The notes under the pieces: model-generated
The model's database searches: none
Told to the model about the DNA's origin: nothing
The model's input: only the letters and a program-made list of their open reading frames with translations
Program-made: the position numbers and the translations under genes
In this document: piece by piece, positions 27,875 to 36,763 of the stretch
How the letters are laid out: the number at the start of each line of letters is the position of its first letter
Position numbering within the stretch: the first letter of the stretch is position 1
DNA from: Novosphingobium huizhouense
GTDB lineage: Bacteria; Pseudomonadota; Alphaproteobacteria; Sphingomonadales; Sphingomonadaceae
Direction of reading: 5' to 3'
Assembly: GCF_020179475.1 (NCBI RefSeq)
Contig: NZ_JAILXZ010000002.1
Span: 310,001 to 374,000, forward strand
DNA: 64,000 bases

Positions 27875-29455
27875 CTAGGGGGTACGCAGGGCCTGCGCCG
27901 CAGGGCCGGGATAGCGCCGCGCATCGCCGAAATAGCGCGCCAGCTCGACCTGCATCAGCACGTCGTCTGCCATCCCGCCGTACTGCACCTTGCCCGGCGC
28001 GTCCGAGGGCCGGTGGTAGTCCTCCTCCATGAACCTTTCGAGGCGTGCGGGATCCGAATAGCTCGTGCTGACCATCACCGCGGGCACGTCGTGCTGGCGG
28101 AACACCCAGCCATCCTGCCGCCGGGCGAAGGCATTGGCGTCGTCGTTGGCGATCAGCTTGCGGCGCATCGCCTTCGCCACCGCGGCAATGCCGGGATCGA
28201 GCGCGGTCGCGCCCTTGCCGACGACGCTGAACGGCAGTCCGCGCGGCACCAGCCCGGTGCCGTCGACATTGAACACCGCCACGATCCGGTCGAGCGGCAG
28301 CGGCGGGCTCTCGGCAAAGGCGAGCGCGCCCAGCAGCCCCAGCTCCTCGCCGGTGGTCGCGAGGAAATAGACGTCGCGGTCGAGCGGCCTTGCGCGCGAC
28401 AGCAGGCGCGCGGTCTCGGTGATCACCGCAAGGCCGCTGGCGTTGTCGACCGCGCCGTTGCAGATCAGGTCCTCGGCCGGCGGCTCGGCGCAGCGCCCGA
28501 AATGGTCCCAATGCGCCATGAACAGCACCGCGCCCGCCTTGGGATTGCGCCCTTCGAGCTTGCCGATCAGGTTGTGCGTGCTGATCCGCGTCTCGCGGCT
28601 GGTCGCCTCTAGCGTTCCGGTCACGCCCAGCAGCCGCGGCGCGAAATCGGGCGCATCGGCCTCGCGCTGCAGGTCCTCGAGCGACGCGGCGCTTGCCGCG
28701 ACCGACAGCAGCGAGCGCGCGACCGCGGGGCTGACATAGCCCTCGATCTCGTCGCCCAGCCCCTCGCCGGCGAGCGCATAGCCGGCACGCCGGCGCCGCG
28801 CCGCCACCTCCTCGATCGTCCGGCGCGCGTCGAGCACGATCAGCACCGCCACCGCCCCGGCATCGAGCAGGCGGTCGGCCCGCGCATCGCCGCCGCCGTC
28901 GCTCTCGCCGCCGTCGAGCATCAGCGCGATCCGCCCGGCAAGGTCGGTGCGCGGCGGGGTGCGGCCGGCGGCCCTGCCCACGAACAGCACCGGCGCATCC
29001 TCGACCAGGCTGCGGATGCCCGAGGTGACGATCAGCGCCCCATCCTGCGGCACGACCACGCGCTTGCGCCCCTTGGCGAAGCTGGCGCGGAACGACAGCG
29101 GCTCGCGCTCGACCACCTCGACCGGCGCGAACCAGCCATGCGCCGGGTCGTTGGTGCCGGATTCGAGACCGATGTCGAACCACTGCCGGGCAAGATAGCG
29201 CAGCGTCAGCGTCTCGCCCGGGGTACCCGGCTCGCGCCCCTCGAACGCATCGCCCGCCAGCGTTTCGACGTGCTGACGCAGCGCGCCTTCGAGCGGCGTC
29301 TCGCGCTTCGCCGTAGTCGGGGCCGGGGTCGGGGCCGGAGCCGCCGCGACAGCGACGGCGGCGGCGGCGACGGCGGCGACGGCGGCGACGACGAGCGCGC
29401 CGAGCACGCGAACCGCGCCCCGCCCAGTCGTCCGCCGCAATCCCCAACGACTCAT
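27875..29455 (-). CDS. M28 family exported zinc peptidase
   Basis: This 526-residue protein has an N-terminal signal/anchor that is unusually Ala/Val-rich and ends in an Ala-Pro-Thr linker (about residues 17-50). A PA-type domain follows and then an M28 aminopeptidase domain. Zinc ligands can be placed in AHWDHFG (His), NGAVDNASG (Asp), TTGEELGLLG (Glu-Glu, including the catalytic Glu), FNVDG (Asp) and EEDYHRPSD (His). Likely a periplasmic or membrane-tethered aminopeptidase. The Ala-rich coding region is a GCG/GAC-type repeat in DNA (about 29340-29396) and may be slippage-prone. The ATG at 29455 is preferred over a TTG four codons upstream. Confidence 0.9.
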   Translation of the reverse strand: MSRWGLRRTTGRGAVRVLGALVVAAVAAVAAAAVAVAAAPAPTPAPTTAKRETPLEGALRQHVETLAGDAFEGREPGTPGETLTLRYLARQWFDIGLESGTNDPAHGWFAPVEVVEREPLSFRASFAKGRKRVVVPQDGALIVTSGIRSLVEDAPVLFVGRAAGRTPPRTDLAGRIALMLDGGESDGGGDARADRLLDAGAVAVLIVLDARRTIEEVAARRRRAGYALAGEGLGDEIEGYVSPAVARSLLSVAASAASLEDLQREADAPDFAPRLLGVTGTLEATSRETRISTHNLIGKLEGRNPKAGAVLFMAHWDHFGRCAEPPAEDLICNGAVDNASGLAVITETARLLSRARPLDRDVYFLATTGEELGLLGALAFAESPPLPLDRIVAVFNVDGTGLVPRGLPFSVVGKGATALDPGIAAVAKAMRRKLIANDDANAFARRQDGWVFRQHDVPAVMVSTSYSDPARLERFMEEDYHRPSDAPGKVQYGGMADDVLMQVELARYFGDARRYPGPAAQALRTP

Positions 29456-29656
29456 CGACGCCCCCAAACGGCCTGCCGCACGACCCTGACTGTCAAAGCC
29501 GTAGCGTTACCGCAAGTTCCCGATCAAGCAGCGGCCATGAACGATTTGTGATGGCGAGCCCGCCCGGCGCCGCGCAAGACTTGCGGAACCTTATGGTCCG
29601 CGTGCATTTTGGCTTTGTCAGGCGCCGCGATCGCCCGCCACACGAGAGGACCGACC

Positions 29657-30553
29657 ATGCGTCTCGACGACTACGACGATTCCATCCGGGTTGAGGACCA
29701 GCGCGGCAGCGGCGGCGGCTTCGGCGGCGGCGGCGGCGGCCTGCCGCTCGGCATCCTTGCCTTCGTCGGCAGCCGCTTCGGCATCGTCGGCGTGATCGTC
29801 GTGGTGATCGGTTTTGCTCTGTTCGGCGGGCTCGGCAACCTGCTGGGCGGCGGCGGCCAGTCGGCGCTGGAGGCGCCCGGCGCCGGCCAGGGGGGCGAAA
29901 CCGTGGCCGAAAGCTGCAACGTCAACGCCTTCAGCAAGGAAAGCTGCAACGCGCTGTCCTCGCTCAACAAGACCTGGCGCCCGCTGCTGGCGCAGGCCGG
30001 GATTCAGCCCGTCGCGCCCAAGCTGGTGTTCTATTCGCAGGCCGGCCAGTCGGGCTGCGGCGCGGCGCAGAGCGCGATGGGACCGTTCTACTGCCCGACC
30101 GACCAGGGCATCTATATCGACACCGACTTCTATACCGAGATGGACAAGAAGATGGGCGCCGGCGGCGACTTCGCCCGCGATTACGTGATGGCGCACGAAT
30201 ACGGCCACCACATCCAGAACCTCACCGGCCTGTCCGAACAGGTCCAGCAGGCGCAGCGGCGCAACCCCTCGCGCGCCAACCAGCTTTCGGTCCGGCTCGA
30301 GCTGCAGGCCGATTGCTACGCCGGGGTCTGGGCCGCCAACAACCGCGACCGGATCGAACCGGGCGATCTCCAGGAGGGCCTGACCGCCGCGCACCAGATC
30401 GGCGACGACACGCTGATGAAGGCCGCCGGCCGCCGCCCGGTCGAAGCCGCCTTCACCCACGGCAGTTCGGCGCAGCGGATGGAATGGCTCAAGAAGGGGC
30501 TCGACAGCGGCAACGTGCAGGCCTGCAACACCTTCGCCGACATGGCGTCTTGA
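29657..30553 (+). CDS. ypfJ: YpfJ-type neutral zinc metallopeptidase
   Basis: This 298-residue membrane-anchored protein has an acidic start MRLDDYDDSIRVEDQRG, a glycine-rich linker, a membrane helix (about residues 30-58) and a periplasmic zinc peptidase domain. HEYGHH at residues 180-185 carries the two His ligands and the catalytic Glu. LELQADCYAGVWA supplies the downstream Glu/Asp region and HGSSAQRMEWLKKGLDSG the C-terminal family block. The ATG follows GAGAGGA, and an upstream in-frame start is ignored because family members begin with MRxxxxRxSxNVEDRRG-like sequence. Its substrate is unknown. Confidence 0.92.
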   Translation: MRLDDYDDSIRVEDQRGSGGGFGGGGGGLPLGILAFVGSRFGIVGVIVVVIGFALFGGLGNLLGGGGQSALEAPGAGQGGETVAESCNVNAFSKESCNALSSLNKTWRPLLAQAGIQPVAPKLVFYSQAGQSGCGAAQSAMGPFYCPTDQGIYIDTDFYTEMDKKMGAGGDFARDYVMAHEYGHHIQNLTGLSEQVQQAQRRNPSRANQLSVRLELQADCYAGVWAANNRDRIEPGDLQEGLTAAHQIGDDTLMKAAGRRPVEAAFTHGSSAQRMEWLKKGLDSGNVQACNTFADMAS

Positions 30554-30606
30554 GGGGAACCCCCGGGGGCGTGCTGCGTAGTGCTGCCAAAACGTGGAAA
30601 CTCTTC

Positions 30607-31218
30607 ATGAAAACGATCACCCTTTTCCATCGCGGCCTTGCCGCGACGGCGGCCTTCGTCCTCGCCGCGCAGGGGGCCGGGGCGCAGACCGTCGTCGACC
30701 CCGACAACGTCACCGCAACCGATGTCATCACCAAGCCGCTCGCCGACGTGAACCTGCGGAAGGACGAGGTTCCGCCGCTCCTGATCGCCGCGCGAAACAA
30801 CCCCTATGGCACTGCGGGCTTGCGCGGCTGCCCGGCGATCCAGGCCGAGGTGCGCCGTCTCGACGCGGTGCTGGGCGACGACATCGACATCGCGCAGGAC
30901 AAGTCGCTCGGTGAAAAGCGCGGCAACACCGTCGCCAACATCGCCCGCTCGGTGGTCGGCTCGCTGATCCCGTTCGGCGGGGTGATCCGCGAGATTTCCG
31001 GCGCCAACGAAAACGAGCGGCAATGGGCGATCGCGCTCTACGCGGGCTCGGTGCGGCGCGCCTACCTCAAGGGCGTCGGCGCACAGAAGGGCTGCCGCTA
31101 TCCGGCGCGCGCCGCGTCGGCCGCCGACATTGCGCTGATCAAGCAGGCGCGCGCGAAGGAAGTCGCAGCGAAGGACGCCGAGCGGCGTTCGGCCGAACCC
31201 AGGCAGCAGCGCCGCTAG
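30607..31218 (+). CDS. Exported protein of unknown function
   Basis: This 203-residue protein has a clear signal peptide (residues 1-26, ending AQGAGAQT). The mature part includes TDVITKPLADVNLRKDEVPPLL, conserved-looking RRLDAVLGDDIDI and a glycine-rich segment SVVGSLIPFGGVIREISGA that could insert in or lie on a membrane. Two cysteines (RGCPAI and KGCRYP) could form a disulfide. The C-terminus is a charged Lys/Arg/Glu tail. No domain is recognised. It starts 53 nt after ypfJ, so it may belong to the same transcript. The start codon is inferred from the signal peptide. Confidence 0.75.
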   Translation: MKTITLFHRGLAATAAFVLAAQGAGAQTVVDPDNVTATDVITKPLADVNLRKDEVPPLLIAARNNPYGTAGLRGCPAIQAEVRRLDAVLGDDIDIAQDKSLGEKRGNTVANIARSVVGSLIPFGGVIREISGANENERQWAIALYAGSVRRAYLKGVGAQKGCRYPARAASAADIALIKQARAKEVAAKDAERRSAEPRQQRR

Positions 31219-31254
31219 GACCAGCCGAACCCGCCGGGCACACCCGCGGCCCGG

Positions 31255-31668
31255 TCAATCCCTCGCGCTGCGGAATTCGCGCTCGACCCGCTGCACCGCG
31301 GCGTCGAGTTCGGCCAGCACCCTCGCGCGGATGTCGCGCGGCATGTTCGGCTCGCGCTCCACTTCGTGCCGCGCTTCCCGGATGGCGGCGAGCGCCTCGC
31401 GCTGGCTGTCGGCGATGATCTCGGACATGTCGCGCTCCTCGTATGCGATCGGGGGTACGGGCGGCTCCGGCGGAGCGGGAGGCGCAGGCGGCGCCGGCGG
31501 GGCCGGGGGCGCAAGACCTTCGGGCAGCGATGGCGGGGCTGGGGGCTGCGGTGGCGCGGGCGGCGCCGGGCAGTCGCGCGGTCGCGTCTCGGCCGCGGCC
31601 AGCGCCACCGGGGCGGCAGCGGAAAGGCTCGCGACGACAAGCAGCAGCGGACGGGCGGGAATGGGCAT
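31255..31668 (-). CDS. Exported proline-rich protein
   Basis: This 137-residue protein has a signal peptide (residues 1-25, cleavage near ALAAA), a proline-rich spacer (about residues 29-75) with many PAPP/PPAPP units, and a charged amphipathic C-terminal helix of about 60 residues. The ATG follows AGAGGA. The layout, a rigid rod ending in a coiled-coil-like segment, suggests a periplasm-spanning or scaffold protein, but no family is recognised. It is convergent with the preceding unknown exported gene. Two similar palindromes lie 165-227 nt upstream of its start. Confidence 0.65.
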   Translation of the reverse strand: MPIPARPLLLVVASLSAAAPVALAAAETRPRDCPAPPAPPQPPAPPSLPEGLAPPAPPAPPAPPAPPEPPVPPIAYEERDMSEIIADSQREALAAIREARHEVEREPNMPRDIRARVLAELDAAVQRVEREFRSARD

Positions 31669-31832
31669 GCTGGGTCCTCTTCAGCAGGGCTCCCCCGAAC
31701 CCCGCTCGGCCCTAGCATTCCCCCGGCCCGGCGCCCGGCGTGATCGACGAACGCATCGCGCCGCCTGACGAACGTCCGCGGGAGCGAGTGGCAAGGGCCG
31801 CGGCTGCCCCTCGCAAAGAGGCGCCCTCGTTC

Positions 31833-31848
31833 CTGACGCGTGCGTCAG
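31833..31848. promoter_or_regulatory. Operator-like palindrome, copy 1
   Basis: CTGACGCGTGCGTCAG is a perfect palindrome (7-bp arms, 2-nt centre). A second, related copy lies 47 nt further on, and both are preceded by CGTTC. The spacing and sequence suggest a regulator site pair, perhaps for the proline-rich gene. Confidence 0.45.
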
Positions 31849-31879
31849 ATTTCGTCGCCAGAGTCGGCCGGATGCGTTC

Positions 31880-31895
31880 CTGACGCGCATGTCAG
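31880..31895. promoter_or_regulatory. Operator-like palindrome, copy 2
   Basis: CTGACGCGCATGTCAG matches copy 1 at 13 of 16 positions. The outer five base pairs are symmetrical (CTGAC/GTCAG). Confidence 0.4.
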
Positions 31896-32090
31896 GTATT
31901 AAGCACTTTCCTACAAGGGCATTTTTGGCGCAAGCTCGCGATCATGGCCGGAAAGGATCGTCCCTTCAACGACTTGCCCGCGAAGTCCGGCTCATCGGGC
32001 CTCTGGCGAATTTTCCTTCTGGACTGTGTCAACTGTGTAAACTTGCCCGGCGTCGCAAGCGTCCCGCCAGCCGCGAATCGCCATGCAGAA

Positions 32091-32120
32091 GGGGCCGCGG
32101 ATCGTCCGATCCGCGGCCCC
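32091..32120 (-). terminator. Strong hairpin after sdhA
   Basis: GGGGCCGCGGATCG and its exact reverse complement are separated by two bases, giving a stem of about 13 bp with a 4-nt loop. It lies 38 nt beyond the sdhA stop on the minus strand. There is no long T-run, but the stability and position fit the 3' end of the sdhCDA transcript. Confidence 0.6.
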
Positions 32121-32157
32121 CGTGATGCCGTTTCCGAAGCGCGCGGGCGCCCCGGCG

Positions 32158-33990
32158 TCAGTACACGCGCTTCTTCGGCTTGATGTACTCGACGTCGTCG
32201 GTCAGCGTGTATTCGTGGACCGGGCGGTAGTCGAGCTTGACCGCGCCGCCCTTGCCGCCCCAGCCTTCGAACCAGGCGGCGGTGTGCTTCATCCACTCGG
32301 CGTCGTTGCGGTCCGGGAAGTCCTCGTGCGCATGCGCGCCGCGGCTTTCCTTGCGATTGAACGCCGAATGCATCGTCACCGAAGCCTGCGCGATCAGGTT
32401 GTCGAGTTCGAGCGTCTCGATCAGGTCCGAGTTCCAGATCAGCGAGCGGTCGGACACGTTGATGTCCTCCATCCGCTTGTAGGTATCGGCGAGCTTGACC
32501 TTGCCCTCGGCCATCAGCTCGTCGGTGCGGAACACCGCGGCGTGCTGGCTCATCGTCCGCTGCATCTCGAGGCGGACCTGCGCGGTCGGCGAGCCGCCCT
32601 TGGCGTTGCGGAAGTGGTCGAGGCGGGTCAGCGCGAGGTCGGCGCTGTCCTTGGGCAGCGCGTTGTGCGCGGTGCCCGGCTTGATCAGCTCCTTGAGCCG
32701 CAGGCCGGTCGCGCGGCCGAACACCACGAGGTCGATCAGCGAGTTCGAGCCGAGGCGGTTGGCGCCATGCACCGACACGCACGCCGCCTCGCCCACCGCG
32801 AACAGGCCCGGGACGACCGTCTCGGGGTTGCCGTCGGCGCCGATCGTGACGACCTCGCCGTGGTAATTACAGGGAATGCCGCCCATGTTGTAGTGGACGG
32901 TCGGCACCACCGGCAGCGGCTGGCGGGTAAGGTCCACGCCGGCGAAGATCTTGCCGCTCTCGGTGATCCCCGGCAGGCGCTCGGCGAGCACGCCCGCATC
33001 GATGTGGTCGAGGTGCAGGAAGATGTGGTCCTTGTGCGGACCCACGCCGCGGCCTTCGCGGATTTCCATCGCCATCGAGCGCGAGACGACGTCGCGGCTG
33101 GCAAGGTCCTTGGCCGAAGGCGCATAGCGCTCCATGAAGCGCTCGCCCTCGGAGTTGGTGAGGTAGCCGCCCTCGCCGCGCGCGCCTTCGGTGATCAGCA
33201 CGCCCGCACCGTAGATCCCGGTCGGGTGGAACTGCACGAACTCCATGTCCTGCAGCGGGAGCCCGGCGCGCAGCACCATGCCGCCGCCGTCGCCGGTGCA
33301 GGTGTGGGCCGAGGTCGCGGTGAAGTAGCAGCGGCCGTAGCCGCCGGTCGCCAGCACCACCGCGTGGCTGCGGAAGCGGTGGATCGAACCGTCGTCCATG
33401 CACATCGCGATCACCCCGCGGCAGACCGGAACGCCATCGGCGCCGGTTTCCATGATCAGGTCGATCGCGAAGTACTCGATGAAGAAGTCGGCGTCGTACT
33501 TCAGGCTCTGCTGGTAGAGCGCGTGAAGCATGGCGTGGCCGGTGCGGTCGGCGGCGGCGCAGGTGCGCTGCACCGGCGGGCCCTCGCCCATGTTCTGCAT
33601 GTGGCCGCCGAACGGACGCTGGTAGATGGTCCCTTCGGGGTTGCGCGAAAACGGCACGCCCGCGTGCTCGAGCTCGTAGACCGCCGCCGGGGCTTCGCGG
33701 ACCATGTATTCGATCGCGTCCTGGTCGCCCAGCCAGTCCGACCCCTTGACGGTGTCGTACATGTGCCAGGTCCAGTGGTCGGGCGAGTTGTTGCCGAGGC
33801 TCGCGGCGATGCCGCCCTGCGCCGCGACGGTGTGCGAGCGGGTCGGGAACACCTTGGTGATGCAGGCGGTGCGCAGGCCCGCCTGGGCCGAGCCCATCGT
33901 GGCGCGCAGGCCCGAGCCGCCCGCGCCGACGACGACGGTGTCGTAGGTGTGGTCGATGATCTTGTAGGCAGGCTGTGTCGAAGCAGTCAT
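32158..33990 (-). CDS. sdhA: Succinate dehydrogenase flavoprotein subunit
   Basis: This 610-residue catalytic subunit of complex II oxidises succinate to fumarate. [12 protein letters not shown] is the FAD dinucleotide motif. H53 in [10 protein letters not shown] is the covalent FAD attachment site. The active-site region includes [21 protein letters not shown] and an Arg/His pair further on ([10 protein letters not shown]). The gene follows sdhC and sdhD on the same strand with a 3-nt gap after sdhD. sdhB, usually next in alphaproteobacteria, is not present; a hairpin follows instead. Confidence 0.97.
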   Translation of the reverse strand: MTASTQPAYKIIDHTYDTVVVGAGGSGLRATMGSAQAGLRTACITKVFPTRSHTVAAQGGIAASLGNNSPDHWTWHMYDTVKGSDWLGDQDAIEYMVREAPAAVYELEHAGVPFSRNPEGTIYQRPFGGHMQNMGEGPPVQRTCAAADRTGHAMLHALYQQSLKYDADFFIEYFAIDLIMETGADGVPVCRGVIAMCMDDGSIHRFRSHAVVLATGGYGRCYFTATSAHTCTGDGGGMVLRAGLPLQDMEFVQFHPTGIYGAGVLITEGARGEGGYLTNSEGERFMERYAPSAKDLASRDVVSRSMAMEIREGRGVGPHKDHIFLHLDHIDAGVLAERLPGITESGKIFAGVDLTRQPLPVVPTVHYNMGGIPCNYHGEVVTIGADGNPETVVPGLFAVGEAACVSVHGANRLGSNSLIDLVVFGRATGLRLKELIKPGTAHNALPKDSADLALTRLDHFRNAKGGSPTAQVRLEMQRTMSQHAAVFRTDELMAEGKVKLADTYKRMEDINVSDRSLIWNSDLIETLELDNLIAQASVTMHSAFNRKESRGAHAHEDFPDRNDAEWMKHTAAWFEGWGGKGGAVKLDYRPVHEYTLTDDVEYIKPKKRVY

Positions 33991-33993
33991 GGC

Positions 33994-34377
33994 TCAGGCG
34001 CCCCCGAGAGCGATGCGGATAACCGAGATGATGCCGAAGGCGGCAGCGGCGAAGGGCACGATGTTGACCAGCAGCCAGGCGGCGACCTTGCCGCCTTCCT
34101 CGTGGATGTAGTCCTCGAGCATCACCTGCACGCCGAGGCGGGCATGGGTGATGGTGTTGAGCATGATCAGGATCAGCGCGGTCGACGGGATCGGCTTGGC
34201 GACCCAGGCATGCACCGTCGCATAGTCGTGCGAGGGCAGCAGCGCGAGGCTGAGCATCAGGAAGGGGATGAGGACGAGGTTGCCGACCGCGGTGAGGCGC
34301 TGGAGCAGCCAGTGATGCGTGCCCTGGTGGCTGGAGCCGAGCCCGCGGACGCGGCCGATGGAGGTACCGTTACCCAT
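33994..34377 (-). CDS. sdhD: Succinate dehydrogenase membrane anchor subunit
   Basis: This 127-residue protein has three membrane helices and anchors SdhAB in the inner membrane, contributing to heme b and ubiquinone binding. The conserved THARLGVQVMLEDYIHEEG segment holds the His that ligates heme and the Asp-Tyr of the quinone site. GTHHWLLQRLTAVGNL at the N-terminus is also family-typical. It lies between sdhC (42 nt) and sdhA (3 nt) in the operon. Confidence 0.94.
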   Translation of the reverse strand: MGNGTSIGRVRGLGSSHQGTHHWLLQRLTAVGNLVLIPFLMLSLALLPSHDYATVHAWVAKPIPSTALILIMLNTITHARLGVQVMLEDYIHEEGGKVAAWLLVNIVPFAAAAFGIISVIRIALGGA

Positions 34378-34419
34378 GGAAACCCTCTGCTATGTGAGGT
34401 TCGGTATCGTGCCGGCGCC

Positions 34420-34845
34420 TCAGCGCAGCAGCACGAAGGCCCAGAACAGGATGGTGGCGAGCACCGAGAACACCAGCGTCAGCGTCGACCAGCGCGCGTT
34501 GGACTCGAGCTCGTAGCCCGCGCCGACGTCGAGGAAGAGGTGACGCACGCCGCTCGCCGCGTGCTGGAAGAAGGCCCAGGTCAGGCCGACCAGGACGACC
34601 TTGCCGAGCAGCGCGGTAAGCACCGCGATCCCGCCCGATGCGCCGGTCCAGGCATAGTCGAGGAACGTCGCGTAGGCCTCGGGCCCGCTCGCGATCGCGC
34701 CGACCCACCACAGCAGCAGGCCGATCCCTGCGAACGCCATGCCGTTGCCGGTGATGCGATGCAGGATCGAAACCAGCATCGCCGGACCCCACCGCCAGAT
34801 CTGCAGGTGTGGTGAAAGCGGCCGGTTGCTGCGCGCCTGCGCCAT
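34420..34845 (-). CDS. sdhC: Succinate dehydrogenase cytochrome b556 subunit
   Basis: This 141-residue subunit has three membrane helices and forms the heme b/quinone module with SdhD. RPLSPHLQIWRW, the SILHRITG motif (quinone-site Ser/Arg) and FQHAASGVRHLFLDVG (heme His) are all present. The ATG at 34845 gives the usual short N-terminus; a frame extending to 34887 is not conserved. It is the first gene of sdhCDA. Confidence 0.95.
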   Translation of the reverse strand: MAQARSNRPLSPHLQIWRWGPAMLVSILHRITGNGMAFAGIGLLLWWVGAIASGPEAYATFLDYAWTGASGGIAVLTALLGKVVLVGLTWAFFQHAASGVRHLFLDVGAGYELESNARWSTLTLVFSVLATILFWAFVLLR

Positions 34846-34903
34846 GGTAACCCCCTCGGTCAAGATTGTGCGCCGCGCCAAGGGCACGGCCGGATCGCGA
34901 TTC

Positions 34904-34931
34904 GTATTAGTCGAAATGTCCGGTCGTGCAA
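34904..34931 (-). promoter_or_regulatory. Candidate sdhCDA promoter
   Basis: On the minus strand TTGCAC (34926-34931) and TAATAC (34904-34909) are 16 nt apart, 58 nt before the sdhC start. The -35 element is good and the -10 element weak. It is the best pair in the 152-nt divergent gap, but this is a visual match only. Confidence 0.3.
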
Positions 34932-34997
34932 CTGCGCCGAAAGTGCAAGGCGCAAAGCACTGTTGCGGCCCCGCAAATCCATGCCCTAGAGGGGCGC

Positions 34998-35735
34998 ATG
35001 ACCACCAGCACCCTATCTCCGGCCTCCGCTCCGACGATCCTCGTCACCGGCTCGACCCGCGGCATCGGCGCGGCCATCGCCGCATCGCTCGAAGCGCGCG
35101 GCGCCCGCGTGATCCGCCACGGCCGCCGCCCCTCCCCCGGCGTCATCGGCGCCGATCTCGCCGAGCCTCACGCCCCGCAAGCGCTCTGGCAGCAGGCGCT
35201 CGAGGCGGCGGGAGGCGCGATCGACGTGCTGGTCAACAACGCCGGCCTGTTCGAGGCGAACCCGCTCGATGCATCCGACATCGTCTGGCTCGACGGCTTC
35301 GAGGATACCTTGCGCATCAACCTCACCTCGGCCGCGCAGCTGTCGCGCTTCGCGGTGCGGCACTGGTTGGAGCGCGATTTCGCCGGCCGCTGCGTCCACA
35401 TTGCGAGCCGCGCCGGATACCGTGGCGATTCCCCGGCGCACTGGCACTATGCCGCCGCCAAGGGCGGGATGATCGCGATGCACAAGACGATCGCGCGGGG
35501 CTATGCCGCGCAAGGCGTGCTAAGCTTCGCCATCACGCCGGGCTTCACCGACACCGACATGGCGGGCGACTATCTCGCGAGCCGCGGCGGCCCCGGCCTC
35601 CTCGCCGACATTCCGCTGGGCCGCGTCGCCACGCCCGACGAGATCGCCGCGATCGCCACCTTCTGCGCGCTCGATGCGCCGCCGAGCATGACCGGCGCCA
35701 CCATCGACGCCAACGGAGCCAGCTATGTCCGCTGA
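34998..35735 (+). CDS. Short-chain dehydrogenase/reductase (FabG-like)
   Basis: This 245-residue SDR has the cofactor motif TGSTRGIG, VNNAGLF (the NNAG motif), Ser in HIASRAGY, the catalytic Tyr-Lys in HYAAAKGG, and TPGFTDTDMAG as in 3-oxoacyl-ACP reductases. It resembles FabG but is one of many such paralogues, so the substrate is open. The ATG at 34998 is chosen; the frame extends upstream without family similarity. It overlaps prmA by 11 nt and is probably co-translated with it, an association with no obvious metabolic logic. Confidence 0.88.
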   Translation: MTTSTLSPASAPTILVTGSTRGIGAAIAASLEARGARVIRHGRRPSPGVIGADLAEPHAPQALWQQALEAAGGAIDVLVNNAGLFEANPLDASDIVWLDGFEDTLRINLTSAAQLSRFAVRHWLERDFAGRCVHIASRAGYRGDSPAHWHYAAAKGGMIAMHKTIARGYAAQGVLSFAITPGFTDTDMAGDYLASRGGPGLLADIPLGRVATPDEIAAIATFCALDAPPSMTGATIDANGASYVR

Positions 35736-36693
35736 GGAAAGCTGGAAGATCACCGTCCTCGCCCCGCGCGACATCGTCCAGGCCGCGCTCGTCGCGCACG
35801 AGGACGCCTTCGACTGGGACGCCGACATCGTCATCGCCGGCAGCGAGATCGCCGAGGACAAGCCCGACGACTGGCAACTGGAAGCCTGGCTCGGCCGCGA
35901 GCCGGGCGAGGGCGACAAGGCCGCCGTCGCTGCCCTGTTCGGCGATGGACAGGTCGACTTGGTCGTCGAGAAGCTGCCCGACGAGGACTGGGTCACGCTG
36001 AGCCAGCATGGCGTCGAACCGATCCGCGAGGGCCGCTTCCACGTCCATACGCCCGAATATCCCGCGCTAGATCGGCCGGGCGTCCGCAACTTCGTGATCC
36101 CCACCAGCCAGGCCTTCGGCACAGGCCAGCACGCGACCACCGCCGGCTGCCTCGTCATGCTCGACCACATGAAGCGCGAAGGCGTGGTCGTGCGCAACCT
36201 CGCCGACATCGGCACCGGCACCGGCCTGCTCGCCTTCGCCGCGATGCACTTGTGGCCCCGCGCCCGCGCCGTCGCGAGCGACATCGACGCGGTCTGCGGC
36301 CCGGTCGTCGCCGACAACGCAGACGCCAACGGCGTGGCCCTCGGTGACGGGCCGGGCAGGCTCGCCATGGTCATCGCCGGCGGCATGGACCACCCGCTGC
36401 TGACCGCGGCGGCGCCCTACGACCTGCTGATCGCCAATATCCTCGCCGGGCCGCTGGTCGAGCTTGCCCCGCAGTTCGCCGCCGCGGTCGCGCCGGGCGG
36501 CAGCGTGCTGCTCGCCGGCCTGCTCGAAACGCAGGAGGCAGCGGTGCGCGCCGCCTATCGCCGCGCCGGCCTGCGCCTTGCCGCGCGGATGGTGCGCGGC
36601 GACTGGTCGATCCTGTGGCTGCGGCGGCGCAGCGGCGGCAGCTCCCGCGCGACCCGCGTCGGCGCACTGCCCGAATGGTCGCGCCGCTGGTAG
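35725..36693 (+). CDS. prmA: Ribosomal protein L11 methyltransferase
   Basis: This 322-residue SAM-dependent methyltransferase trimethylates L11. The N-terminal substrate-recognition domain spans about residues 1-115. The catalytic domain has AFGTGQHATT, the SAM motif DIGTGTGLLAFA, an acidic ribose-binding SDID and the active-site NILAGPL. The C-terminus carries a basic extension (LRRRSGGSSRATRVG) beyond the usual end, about 20 residues of unknown relevance. The start overlaps the end of the upstream SDR gene. Confidence 0.94.
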   Translation: MSAEESWKITVLAPRDIVQAALVAHEDAFDWDADIVIAGSEIAEDKPDDWQLEAWLGREPGEGDKAAVAALFGDGQVDLVVEKLPDEDWVTLSQHGVEPIREGRFHVHTPEYPALDRPGVRNFVIPTSQAFGTGQHATTAGCLVMLDHMKREGVVVRNLADIGTGTGLLAFAAMHLWPRARAVASDIDAVCGPVVADNADANGVALGDGPGRLAMVIAGGMDHPLLTAAAPYDLLIANILAGPLVELAPQFAAAVAPGGSVLLAGLLETQEAAVRAAYRRAGLRLAARMVRGDWSILWLRRRSGGSSRATRVGALPEWSRRW

Positions 36694-36731
36694 CAGCTTG
36701 CGGAGCGCCTTCGCCTCGATTATCCGCCTGA

Positions 36732-36749
36732 CTTAATCAACTGATTAAG
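36732..36749. promoter_or_regulatory. Perfect palindrome before the enoyl-CoA hydratase gene
   Basis: CTTAATCAACTGATTAAG has 8-bp arms and a 2-nt centre and ends 14 nt before the start codon, where a repressor could block transcription or translation. A related TTAAT-N6-ATTAA site lies upstream of the acyl-CoA ligase at 61735-63294. Confidence 0.5.
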
Positions 36750-36763
36750 AGAGGTGCGAGGCG

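Larger units (their letters stand above)
31669..32157. other. Non-coding region between sdhA and the proline-rich gene
   Basis: These 489 nt show no convincing gene. They hold two related 16-nt palindromes (31833-31848 and 31880-31895), a locally AT-richer stretch around 31895-31960, a short direct repeat ACTGTGT twice near 32020-32040, and a strong hairpin (32091-32120) that probably ends the sdh transcript. sdhB would be expected here and is absent. Confidence 0.6.

Noticed and set aside
29340..29396. GCG/GAC triplet-like repeat
   Set aside because: It lies within the signal/linker coding region of the M28 peptidase and simply encodes Ala/Val; kept as a remark in that entry, not as a repeat feature.
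31944..32183. 79-codon open frame on the plus strand
   Set aside because: It starts in non-coding DNA, has no good ribosome-binding site, runs through the sdh hairpin and overlaps the 3' end of sdhA.
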